Part shown: positions 6,793 to 13,777 of the stretch, piece by piece
How positions within the stretch are numbered: position 1 is the stretch's first letter
Layout: every line of letters begins with the position of its first letter
Assembly (NCBI GenBank): GCA_964568675.1
Contig: CAZMQV010000076.1
Location: 1-13,777 of the forward strand
Direction: 5' to 3'
DNA length: 13,777 nucleotides
Origin: UPXZ01 sp964568675
GTDB taxonomy: Bacteria; Bacteroidota; Bacteroidia; Bacteroidales; Paludibacteraceae
Notes under the pieces: generated by a model
Told to the model about the DNA's origin: nothing
Seen by the model: the letters and a program-made list of their open reading frames with translations, nothing else
Database searches by the model: none
Program-made: the position numbers and the translations under genes

Positions 6793-8067
6793 ATGAGTAT
6801 AAAACTTCGATTAATTATCATGAATTTCTTCCAGTTCTTCGTTTGGGGAGCTTGGATGATGACTTTAGGACATTACGGATTTGTAGAGAAAGGATGGAAT
6901 GGCGCAGAATTTGGCTTAGTTTTCTCAACGATGGGTTTCGCTTCGCTCATCATGCCCACCTTGTTTGGTATCATAGCCGACAAATGGAATGCCAAATACG
7001 TTTATGCGCTGCTACATCTTTTCTTCGGCATCACCATGTTCAATCTTCCGGCTATCAACTCCCCCATTTCTTTTTTCTGGACGTTGCTTGTCGCGATGTT
7101 TTTTTACATGCCTACTATCGGCTTAACCAACTCAATCGGGTTCAACATCCTGAAATCGGAAGGCAAAGACCCTGTAACTTACTTTCCGCCAATCCGGGTA
7201 TGGGGCACCATTGGCTTTATTGTGGCAATGTGGGTTACCAATTTTTTTACAAAAGAATGGGGATTGGGCTACAGCATTAAAGTTTCATTTATCCTGTCGG
7301 CTATTTTTGCCGTCGTTCTCGCTATTTTCTCATTCGCTTTCCTACCAACAATAAAAACAAAGGAGAAAGCAAAAAAAGGAAATCAAACCTGGGTACAACA
7401 TCTTGGACTGGAAGCATTCGTGTTATTCAAACAAAAAAAGATGGCGTTATTCTTTATTTTCAGTCTGATGCTTGGCGCCGCCCTTCAGCTTACCAACGCC
7501 TACGGCGATAGCTTTTTGCAGGATGCCACCGTATTTCAAAAAGGAGGATTGATCAATAATTTTTCTACCATCATCTTGTCCGTTTCTCAAATATCCGAAA
7601 CACTCTTTATCCTTGCTATCCCATTTTTCATGAAACGCTTTGGGATAAAGCGCGTGATGCTTATCAGCATGATTGCCTGGGTATTGCGTTTTGCTCTTTT
7701 TGGGTTAGCGGGCAATTCAGTCATGGGCTTCACGCTAATTATCGCATCCTGTATCATTTACGGCATGGCGTTTGATTTCTTCAATATCTCCGGCGCACTT
7801 TTCGTTGAAAAAAACACCGACCCGTCCATTCAAGCGTCTGCTCAAGGGGTTTTCATGTTAATGACAAATGGTGTGGGTGCTGTTTTGGGCAATATTATCG
7901 CCGGCTTCGCAATAGCCAAATGGTTTGAAGACCCCATTACACTCGTGAAAGATTGGCCCGGAATATGGATGGCATTTGCCGGTTACGCGCTGATTGTCGC
8001 TATTTTGTTTGCCGTAAGTTTCAAATACAAACACATTCCGGAGGAAACCGAAAACTTTTCGCACTAA
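6793..8067 (+). CDS. nupG: NupG/XapB-type nucleoside:proton symporter (major facilitator superfamily)
   Basis: A 424-residue inner-membrane permease with about 12 membrane segments that follows E. coli NupG (418 residues) almost end to end. Shared stretches include QFFVWGAWMMTLG at 14-26, GIIADKWNAKYVYALLH at 59-75, FPPIRVWGTIGFI at 131-143, LFKQKKMALFFIFSLMLGA at 211-229, SVSQISETLFILAIPFF at 263-279, GMAFDFFNISGALFVEK at 324-340, and a tail ending FKYKH-SH as in NupG. It should take up purine and pyrimidine nucleosides with protons. The ATG at 6793 aligns with the NupG start. It lies 53 bases after the bifunctional nuclease gene and ends at a terminator shared with convergent dnaB. Annotation pipelines may call it simply an MFS transporter or YegT-like; specificity within nucleosides is not settled. 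Confidence 0.9.
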   Translation: MSIKLRLIIMNFFQFFVWGAWMMTLGHYGFVEKGWNGAEFGLVFSTMGFASLIMPTLFGIIADKWNAKYVYALLHLFFGITMFNLPAINSPISFFWTLLVAMFFYMPTIGLTNSIGFNILKSEGKDPVTYFPPIRVWGTIGFIVAMWVTNFFTKEWGLGYSIKVSFILSAIFAVVLAIFSFAFLPTIKTKEKAKKGNQTWVQHLGLEAFVLFKQKKMALFFIFSLMLGAALQLTNAYGDSFLQDATVFQKGGLINNFSTIILSVSQISETLFILAIPFFMKRFGIKRVMLISMIAWVLRFALFGLAGNSVMGFTLIIASCIIYGMAFDFFNISGALFVEKNTDPSIQASAQGVFMLMTNGVGAVLGNIIAGFAIAKWFEDPITLVKDWPGIWMAFAGYALIVAILFAVSFKYKHIPEETENFSH

Positions 8068-8086
8068 ACTGAAAAGCAAACTACCC

Positions 8087-8136
8087 AAAAAAGCAAGACG
8101 CTTGAATCCGATTGGCTTCAAGCGTCTTGCTTTTTT
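8087..8136. terminator. Bidirectional terminator between convergent nupG and dnaB
   Basis: Two 20-base arms (8087-8106 and 8117-8136) are exact reverse complements around a 10-base loop. A six-A tract opens the left arm and a six-T tract closes the right arm, so it serves nupG on the plus strand and dnaB on the minus strand. It lies in the 81 bases between the two stop codons. Confidence 0.93.
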
Positions 8137-8148
8137 ACATTTTTATTA

Positions 8149-9690
8149 TCAAAAAGGCATGTCATCATTATTTTTCATTGCCAATGGCGCCTGCTGCATG
8201 TATTCGGGTATGGGAGCCGCATCTACGCTAAAGTCGTTGTTCATTTTTGATTGGAAATTTTGATATCCGGGTTCACCAAATGAAAGCACATCATCCGATT
8301 TGTTAATAAACCGGGCATAAGCACCTTTGAACTTCAACGAGACATCGCCTACAGCCCCATTACGGTGTTTAGAAATAATAATTTGAGCAATCTCAATAAG
8401 TGAATTACCTTTTTCGTCCTCTGTAATTCCGTAATACTCAGGTCGATGAATAAAACAAACCATATCCGCGTCCTGCTCAATAGCACCCGACTCGCGCAAA
8501 TCGGACAACTGTGGTCTCTTTCCCTCAATTCCGGTTCGCCCCTCCACTCCACGATTCAACTGCGAAAGTGCAATAATGGGCAAGTCAAGCTCCTTTGCAA
8601 GCCCTTTTAACGATCGAGAAATCATACTCACCTCTTGTTCACGGCTTCCAGTAGCAAGCCCACCGGCATTCATCAACTGCAAATAGTCAATAATAATCAG
8701 CTGAACACTGTGTTCTTTAACCAATTTACGCGCCTTACTTCGAAGTTCGGAAATTGACAGACTTGGTGTGTCGTCCACATAGATCGGCGCGTCATATAGC
8801 CGGGTAACGTCTTTATCAAACTTTGTCCATTCGCCCGGCGTTAATTGACCGTTTTTGATTTTTTCTCCTTCAAGGCTACATACATTCATCAGCAAACGAT
8901 TGACCAACTGCACATTTGCCATCTCAAGCGAAAATATCGCTACCGGAGTATTGTTGTCCACACCAATATTTTTAGCCATGGAAAGCACAAAAGCGGTTTT
9001 TCCCATTGCCGGACGTGCCGCAATGATAATTAAGTCAGAACGTTGCCAGCCGGAAGTCATTTTGTCCAAATCATCAAATCCGCTTGGCAACCCACTCGCA
9101 CCTTGTTTTTTCGAGGCTTCCTTCATCCGTTCGCGCGCATCCTCAATTACCGGATTAATCTGCACCACGTCCTTCTTCATGTTTTGCTGAGTAAGCTGAA
9201 ACAATTTTGCTTCCGCCTCTTGCATCAAGTCTTCAATATCCATCTTTTCGTCGAAAGCTTTGGTCTGCACCTCGCGCGACAAACGAATTAACTCACGAGC
9301 AATGTATTTCTGAACTATAATTTGCGAATGATATACCAAGTGAGCCGCCGACGATACTCGCGAAGTAAGCATGGCGATAAAATAAGGACCACCCACTTCG
9401 TCTAAAGTACCCCGATTGCGCAACCGCTCCGTAACCGTATGCATATCAATAGGCTGCTGATGCATCGCTAAATCGGTAATCGCTTCAAAAATCCGTTGGT
9501 GAGTTTCTTTATAAAAATTCTCCGCTTTCAGAATATCCGAAACCATTGTATAGGCATCCTTCTCAAGCATAATTGCGCCAAGCACATCTTCTTCAAGCTC
9601 CAACGCCTGTGGAGGCATTTTACCAAATTCACTGGCAGACACCGGAGCGCTTTCAGCTTTCTTCTTCGAGTAATTTCTTTTTTCAACCAT
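8149..9690 (-). CDS. dnaB: Replicative DNA helicase DnaB
   Basis: The hexameric 5'-3' helicase that unwinds DNA at the replication fork and loads primase. The 513-residue protein has the N-terminal collar domain (ALELEEDVLGAIMLEKDAY at 29-47, through about 130), a linker, and the RecA-type motor domain from about 195. Walker A is ARPAMGKT at 225-232 (Lys231, Thr232); the catalytic glutamate is in SLEM (Glu256); Walker B is LIIIDYLQLM at 331-340 (Asp335); then SQLNRGVEGR at 376-385, LSDLRESGAIEQDADM, and KHRNGAVGD with the arginine-finger position Arg443. There is no intein and no loss of a key residue. The basic tail upstream of the collar (MVEKRNYSKKKAE) is variable in the family. It converges with nupG and diverges from ispE, with its own promoter match at 9716-9723. 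Confidence 0.97.
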   Translation of the reverse strand: MVEKRNYSKKKAESAPVSASEFGKMPPQALELEEDVLGAIMLEKDAYTMVSDILKAENFYKETHQRIFEAITDLAMHQQPIDMHTVTERLRNRGTLDEVGGPYFIAMLTSRVSSAAHLVYHSQIIVQKYIARELIRLSREVQTKAFDEKMDIEDLMQEAEAKLFQLTQQNMKKDVVQINPVIEDARERMKEASKKQGASGLPSGFDDLDKMTSGWQRSDLIIIAARPAMGKTAFVLSMAKNIGVDNNTPVAIFSLEMANVQLVNRLLMNVCSLEGEKIKNGQLTPGEWTKFDKDVTRLYDAPIYVDDTPSLSISELRSKARKLVKEHSVQLIIIDYLQLMNAGGLATGSREQEVSMISRSLKGLAKELDLPIIALSQLNRGVEGRTGIEGKRPQLSDLRESGAIEQDADMVCFIHRPEYYGITEDEKGNSLIEIAQIIISKHRNGAVGDVSLKFKGAYARFINKSDDVLSFGEPGYQNFQSKMNNDFSVDAAPIPEYMQQAPLAMKNNDDMPF

Positions 9691-9715
9691 ATATTTATCT
9701 AATCAAAAAGGGTGT

Positions 9716-9723
9716 CAAAAGTA
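9716..9723 (-). promoter_or_regulatory. Probable -7 promoter element of dnaB
   Basis: The minus strand reads TACTTTTG, an exact TAnnTTTG match 25 bases upstream of the dnaB start codon. No convincing -33 TTG at standard distance was found. Confidence 0.5.
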
Positions 9724-9932
9724 CAAAAATTACAGCGTAAAATAAAACGAAGCAAGTTAAAGCTTTCAACAAGTAATCAACAAAAGTTTTCTTAACTTCA
9801 CCTAAGGGCTTACCAGCACATAATAATTTCTGGAAATACTTAAAACAGCAACTCAGGTTTATTGGCATGGGCATTCCATCACCCATCCTATGAATTATCA
9901 TTTGAACAGTCTGATTATTCAAAAAAAACATG

Positions 9933-9940
9933 TATTTTTG
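9933..9940 (+). promoter_or_regulatory. Probable -7 promoter element of ispE
   Basis: TATTTTTG is an exact TAnnTTTG match about 100 bases before the ispE ATG. A CTG at 9911-9913, 19 bases upstream of it, partly fits the -33 TTG element. The leader would be about 95 bases long. Confidence 0.4.
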
Positions 9941-10041
9941 CTTGTCGTTATTATCAAAACTGATAAGAATAAGACAGAAAAACTGCAACTAAAGTATATA
10001 TCGTTACACCAATTATTTCAACAATAAAAACAGCACTCAAA

Positions 10042-10860
10042 ATGATATCCTACCCAAACGCAAAAATTAATATCGGGCTTAACATCGTGGAGCGACGCCC
10101 CGATGGTTATCACAACATCGAAACCATTTTTTATCCCATTGGATTGCAGGATACGCTACTTGTCGAAACATCCGACGGCTGTAGCGATTACAGTTTTTCA
10201 ACATCGGGCATACAAATCGATGGGGAGCCGGACAACAACCTCATTATCAAAGCATACAGATTACTTCAAACCGAATATGAGCTTCCACCCGTCGATATTT
10301 CACTATACAAACAAATACCTTTTGGAGCCGGACTCGGAGGCGGCTCCTCAGATGCTGCCTTTATGCTTAAAGCGCTAAATGAAATCTTTGAACTTAAAAT
10401 TTCACCCAAGAAATTAGAAAAATTTGCGGCAGAATTGGGCGCCGACTGCCCGTTTTTTATCCGCAACAAACCTGTTTTCGCCTCCGGGATAGGCAATATT
10501 TTCACACCTGTCAAACTCTCGCTCGCGGGATTTTGGCTTATACTCGTCAAACCGGATATTTTCGTCTCTACCCCTGATGCCTACGCGGGAGCAAATCCCA
10601 CGACACCCCAAACATCATTAACCGAACTTATTAAACAGCCCGTGGAGAAATGGAAAGATACAATAGAGAATGACTTTGAAACAACAGTTTTCAAAAAACA
10701 TCCACACATCGGTATTCTCAAATCGGAACTTTACAAGCTCGGCGCGCTATACGCCTCGATGTCAGGCTCCGGCTCGTCTGTTTATGGAATTTTCAAAAAT
10801 GAACCACCCTACTCCGCTTTGTTCGATTCTTGCTTTGTAGTGAGCGGATTGCTCGATTGA
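10042..10860 (+). CDS. ispE: 4-diphosphocytidyl-2-C-methyl-D-erythritol kinase IspE
   Basis: IspE phosphorylates the 2-hydroxyl of 4-diphosphocytidyl-2-C-methyl-D-erythritol with ATP, a mid step of the non-mevalonate (MEP) route to isopentenyl diphosphate, in the cytoplasm. The 272-residue protein is a GHMP-superfamily kinase. Near the N-terminus is PNAKINIGLNI (5-15, with the conserved Lys8) followed by RRPDGYHNIETIF; the glycine-rich ATP loop is IPFGAGLGGGSSDAA at 92-106; ELGADCPFF at 131-139 carries the catalytic Asp135; and MSGSGSSVYGIF at 240-251 is the C-terminal GHMP motif. The length is slightly below the 283 residues of E. coli IspE, which is normal. All key residues are present. It is transcribed away from dnaB; the next gene starts 159 bases later, so it may be monocistronic. 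Confidence 0.96.
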   Translation: MISYPNAKINIGLNIVERRPDGYHNIETIFYPIGLQDTLLVETSDGCSDYSFSTSGIQIDGEPDNNLIIKAYRLLQTEYELPPVDISLYKQIPFGAGLGGGSSDAAFMLKALNEIFELKISPKKLEKFAAELGADCPFFIRNKPVFASGIGNIFTPVKLSLAGFWLILVKPDIFVSTPDAYAGANPTTPQTSLTELIKQPVEKWKDTIENDFETTVFKKHPHIGILKSELYKLGALYASMSGSGSSVYGIFKNEPPYSALFDSCFVVSGLLD

Positions 10861-11019
10861 GGCGCGGCATCAAACCAACAAAAGCGAAACGCGATCCAGT
10901 ATAACATCTACATCAATATATATCATATCTATAAGCCATAAACAAAACTACACTACAAACAGATTAAACAATTGAAAGGCTCTGACGTTTAAGATAGCAA
11001 AACAACAAAACAAGAAAAA

Positions 11020-11463
11020 ATGAATAAATTAACTTGCAACCCGGAACAAAAAAACTGTTCGAACCTGAAAGATTGGGGTTTATTACTTTTAAGAATTATA
11101 TTAGGTGTGTTTATGCTTAGCCACGGCTGGCAAAAATTATCAAATTTTGATGTATTAGTCAATGTATTTCCAGCCACACTGGGACTCAGCTCAAAAATAT
11201 CGTTAATTCTGATAATTTTTGCTGAATTTTTCTGCTCCATCGCGTTAATTTTTGGACTATTGACCCGCTTGGCAACCATTCCTTTGATTATAGGCTTGGG
11301 TGTTGCCGCATTTGTAGCGCATGGTGGCGACGCGTTCGCAGCACGAGAACTACCGTTACTTTATTTCTCACTCTACGTAGTTTTGCTACTCACTGGTCCG
11401 GGTAAAATAGCTCTCGACACAATTATTTACAAAAAATGGTGTCCAAAAGTAAAAAACAGATAA
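11020..11463 (+). CDS. DoxX-family small integral membrane protein
   Basis: A 147-residue inner-membrane protein with four hydrophobic segments at about 19-37, 58-80, 84-101 and 112-126. The first carries the DoxX signature LLLRIILGVFMLSHGWQKL at 22-40, and AEFFCSIALIFGLLTRLA at 68-85 is the second conserved block of the family. DoxX proteins are linked to redox or thiol stress and to quinone-related membrane complexes in other bacteria, but the role of this one is not known. Two cysteines near the N-terminus (Cys6, Cys13) and one near the end (Cys141) lie outside the membrane segments. It is followed by a strong terminator 21 bases after the stop and preceded by 159 bases with no exact -7 match on its strand, so cotranscription from the ispE promoter cannot be excluded. 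Confidence 0.85.
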   Translation: MNKLTCNPEQKNCSNLKDWGLLLLRIILGVFMLSHGWQKLSNFDVLVNVFPATLGLSSKISLILIIFAEFFCSIALIFGLLTRLATIPLIIGLGVAAFVAHGGDAFAARELPLLYFSLYVVLLLTGPGKIALDTIIYKKWCPKVKNR

Positions 11464-11484
11464 AAAGTAACAAGTAAAGAAAGT

Positions 11485-11518
11485 AAAAAAGGATGCATCG
11501 TGCGATGCATCCTTTTTT
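11485..11518 (+). terminator. Strong hairpin terminator after the DoxX gene
   Basis: Arms 11485-11500 and 11503-11518 are exact 16-base reverse complements with a 2-base centre (the innermost pairs must open to form a loop). The core GGATGCATCG is GC-rich and is flanked by six A on the left and a run of T to 11521 on the right, so it could act in both directions. Confidence 0.92.
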
Positions 11519-11527
11519 TTTGAAAAA

Positions 11528-11535
11528 TAGGTTTG
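11528..11535 (+). promoter_or_regulatory. Possible -7 promoter element upstream of gyrA
   Basis: TAGGTTTG matches TAnnTTTG exactly and lies just after the DoxX terminator, about 160 bases before the gyrA ATG. A one-mismatch alternative, TACTTTTC at 11668-11675, is closer (21 bases before the start). Which one is used, if either, cannot be told. Confidence 0.3.
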
Positions 11536-11695
11536 CATATTTGACAAAAAAGCAGTAATTTAGTACGATTTTTGAAACTTCATTTTTAAACTAAATATAA
11601 TTTAGAAGTAAAACTTACGAGACTATTAATCAACGTAATACACTGCATTCGAATTTAAAGAGCGTATTACTTTTCGCATATAAATTAAAGAACAG

Positions 11696-13777
11696 ATGAT
11701 TGACAACGAAGACAAAATTATTAAAGTGAACATTGACGACGAGATGAAGTCGTCTTATATCGACTATTCCATGTCGGTAATTGTGTCGCGAGCACTGCCT
11801 GATGTGCGCGATGGCTTGAAGCCGGTGCATCGACGCGTGCTCTATGGAATGAATGAATTGGGAAACAATTCCGACAAAGCATATAAAAAATCAGCAAGAA
11901 TCGTTGGTGAGGTGATGGGTAAATTTCACCCACACGGCGACTCATCAATATACGGAACCGTAGTAAGAATGGCACAACATTGGTCGATGCGCTATATGCT
12001 CGTCGATGGGCAGGGCAACTTTGGCTCGGTGGATGGCGACGGTGCAGCGGCGATGCGTTATACCGAAATACGACTTCAGAAAATTGCCGAAGAGATGCTG
12101 GCAGACATAGACAAAGATACAGTTGATTTCCAGCCCAATTTTGACAACACGCTCAAAGAACCAAAAGTATTACCATCACGCATTCCCAGTCTTATTGTCA
12201 ACGGATCGTCGGGTATTGCTGTGGGTATGGCTACGAACATGCCAACTCATAACCTACGTGAAACCATCAACGCTTGTATCGCGTATATCGACAACAACGA
12301 TATTGAAATTTCGGAACTGACACATCACATTAAAGCGCCCGACTTCCCTACCGGAGGTCTTATTTATGGTTATGCTGGTGTAAAAGAGGCTTTTGAAACC
12401 GGCCATGGTCGGATTGTGATACGTGCCCGTGCCGAAATTGAGACAGAGAACAACGGTTCGGAACATTTAATTATTACCGAAATCCCATACCTGGTGAACA
12501 AGGCTGAACTTATTAAGTCGATTGCCGGCATGGTCAATGAAAAGCGTATTGAAGGGATAACAAACATCACCGACGAGTCCAACCGCGAAGGGATGCGCAT
12601 CGTTATCGACATTCGTCGCGACGCCAACGCCAATGTGGTTCTGAACAAACTTTTCAAATTCTCGGCACTGCAATCATCATTCAGCGTAAACAACATCGCG
12701 TTGGTCAATGGCAGACCACGTCAACTGAACATCAAGCAATTGATTCAGCATTTTGTGGATCACCGACACGATGTAGTAGTCCGACGCACCCAGTTTGAAC
12801 TTGCCGAAGCAGAAAGAAGAGCTCACCTGCTCGAAGGCTTTATGATAATCCTCGACAACCTGGACGAGGCAATTCAAATAATCAGAGATTCGCGCACACC
12901 TGAAGAAGCACGCAACCGACTGATGGAACGTTTTGGACTTTCGGAAATTCAATCGCGCGCGGTAGTCGAACTCAGACTTCGTCAGCTCACCGGAATGGAA
13001 CAAGACAAACTCCGTGCAGAATACGAAGAACTTTTGGCTAAAATCAACCATTTGAAAGAAATACTCGAAAAAGTAGAGTTGCGTATGCAGATAATCAAAG
13101 ACGAGTTGATCGAAATCAGTCAGAAATATGGCGATAATCGCAAAAGTGAAATTATCTATGCTTCGGAAGATTTCAATCCGGAAGATTTCTATGCCGACGA
13201 CGAAATGATTATCACCATATCGCATCTGGGCTATATCAAACGGACTCCACTTAACGAATTCCGGGCACAAGGACGAGGGGGAGTCGGGTCGAAAGGAAGC
13301 GACTTCAGGGACGAAGATTTCATCGAACACATCTACCCTGCCACCATGCACAACACCATGCTATTCTTTACACAGAAAGGACAGTGCTACTGGCTGAAAG
13401 TATATGAAATACCGGAAGGTAGCAAAAACTCAAAAGGACGCGCCATCCAAAATTTGCTCAACATCGGCTCGGACGACAAAGTGAACGCCTTCATCCGCGT
13501 GAAAGGACTTGATGACCAAGATTATATCAATTCTCACCACGTAATTTTCGCAACTAAAAACGGAATTATCAAAAAAACATTACTTGAAGCCTACTCGCGT
13601 CCACGTCAAAACGGAGTTCGCGCCATCAACATCAATGAGGACGATGATGTAATAGAAGTACGCCTCACCGATGGCAAAAATGACATCATCTTAGCCAACC
13701 GCAACGGTCGCGCTATCCGCTTCCCCGAAGCAAAAGTTCGCGCAATGGGACGCACAGCAACCGGCGTTAAAGGCATG
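11696..13777 (+). CDS. gyrA: DNA gyrase subunit A GyrA (3' end beyond the window)
   Basis: The breakage-reunion subunit of DNA gyrase, which with GyrB puts negative supercoils into DNA. The frame runs open from the ATG at 11696 to the window edge (694 complete codons, no stop). It tracks E. coli GyrA residue for residue at first: SSYIDYSMSVIVSRALPD at 19-36, KPVHRRVLYGMN, HPHGDSSIYG at 78-87, RYMLVDGQGNFGSVDGDG, and AMRYTE with the catalytic Tyr122. GSSGIAVGMATNMPTHN follows, then the tower and coiled-coil parts, with ELRLRQLTGME closing the coiled coil. The long insertion E. coli has before that motif is absent. From about 505 the C-terminal DNA-wrapping blades begin; the first GyrA box is QGRGGVG (525-531), weaker than the classical QRRGGKG. 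Residue 83 is Ser and residue 87 is Gly. The start is supported by alignment with the E. coli N-terminus. It lies 178 bases after the DoxX terminator, alone. Confidence 0.97.
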   Translation, partial: MIDNEDKIIKVNIDDEMKSSYIDYSMSVIVSRALPDVRDGLKPVHRRVLYGMNELGNNSDKAYKKSARIVGEVMGKFHPHGDSSIYGTVVRMAQHWSMRYMLVDGQGNFGSVDGDGAAAMRYTEIRLQKIAEEMLADIDKDTVDFQPNFDNTLKEPKVLPSRIPSLIVNGSSGIAVGMATNMPTHNLRETINACIAYIDNNDIEISELTHHIKAPDFPTGGLIYGYAGVKEAFETGHGRIVIRARAEIETENNGSEHLIITEIPYLVNKAELIKSIAGMVNEKRIEGITNITDESNREGMRIVIDIRRDANANVVLNKLFKFSALQSSFSVNNIALVNGRPRQLNIKQLIQHFVDHRHDVVVRRTQFELAEAERRAHLLEGFMIILDNLDEAIQIIRDSRTPEEARNRLMERFGLSEIQSRAVVELRLRQLTGMEQDKLRAEYEELLAKINHLKEILEKVELRMQIIKDELIEISQKYGDNRKSEIIYASEDFNPEDFYADDEMIITISHLGYIKRTPLNEFRAQGRGGVGSKGSDFRDEDFIEHIYPATMHNTMLFFTQKGQCYWLKVYEIPEGSKNSKGRAIQNLLNIGSDDKVNAFIRVKGLDDQDYINSHHVIFATKNGIIKKTLLEAYSRPRQNGVRAININEDDDVIEVRLTDGKNDIILANRNGRAIRFPEAKVRAMGRTATGVKGM

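Larger units (their letters stand above)
9691..10041. other. 351-base divergent promoter region between dnaB and ispE
   Basis: AT-rich region with one -7 match for each divergent gene (9716-9723 minus, 9933-9940 plus). A 97-codon open frame on the minus strand (9988 to 9695) is judged spurious. I see no RNA gene, terminator or repeat. Confidence 0.6.

Noticed and set aside
6843..7280. 145-codon open frame in another frame of nupG
   Set aside because: It overlaps fully with the NupG-type gene, whose frame matches the family end to end.
9695..9988. 97-codon open frame on the minus strand ending 4 bases before dnaB, with a hydrophobic C-terminal segment
   Set aside because: It lies in AT-rich intergenic sequence, has no family resemblance that I recognise, and contains the probable dnaB promoter; most likely chance.
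12677..13351. 224-codon open frame antisense to gyrA
   Set aside because: It is exactly opposite strongly conserved GyrA codons and its translation is rich in Phe, Asp and Val as expected of a shadow frame.
1..13777. A complete polysaccharide utilisation locus, defence system, or mobile element
   Set aside because: Only the SusC/SusD pair and a permease are present; no glycosidase, sulfatase, HTCS or sigma/anti-sigma regulator, transposase, integrase, CRISPR repeat or toxin-antitoxin pair was found in the window.

Overview
The window looks like the chromosome of a member of the Bacteroidetes, most likely a Bacteroidales-type bacterium. The evidence is a SusC/SusD outer-membrane pair with a SusD lipoprotein signal, the FucP and NupG style permeases, the form of the GyrA and DnaB proteins, and several matches to the Bacteroidetes -7 promoter element TAnnTTTG placed just upstream of genes. 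No mobile element, CRISPR array, tRNA or rRNA is visible.

Left part (1-3937): the C-terminal barrel part of a SusC-family TonB-dependent receptor is followed 22 bases later by an intact SusD-family lipoprotein and a terminator. Together these would import an oligosaccharide or similar ligand across the outer membrane. The SusC frame is interrupted by an amber codon at 46-48 and has no good start after it, so the pair may be decaying. A 558-base gap follows. It holds an orphan C-terminal coding remnant (3644-3730) that ends just before a perfect 19-bp hairpin terminator. Sampled lines in this part are clearly more AT-rich than the rest of the window.

Middle part (3938-8148): a FucP-type sugar:proton symporter; smpB (trans-translation) on the minus strand; then, divergent from smpB, a probable two-gene unit of a DUF151 bifunctional nuclease with a C-terminal UVR motif and a NupG-type nucleoside:proton symporter. 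This unit meets dnaB head-on at a shared bidirectional terminator (8087-8136).

Right part (8149-13777): dnaB (replicative helicase, minus strand) is divergent from ispE (non-mevalonate isoprenoid pathway). A small DoxX-family membrane protein and a strong terminator follow, and then gyrA, which runs off the right edge after 694 codons. GyrA keeps E. coli numbering through the quinolone-resistance region, with Ser83, Gly87 and catalytic Tyr122.

Apart from the possible decay around the SusC/SusD locus, the window holds well-known housekeeping and transport genes. I found no convincing sign of a new multi-gene system.
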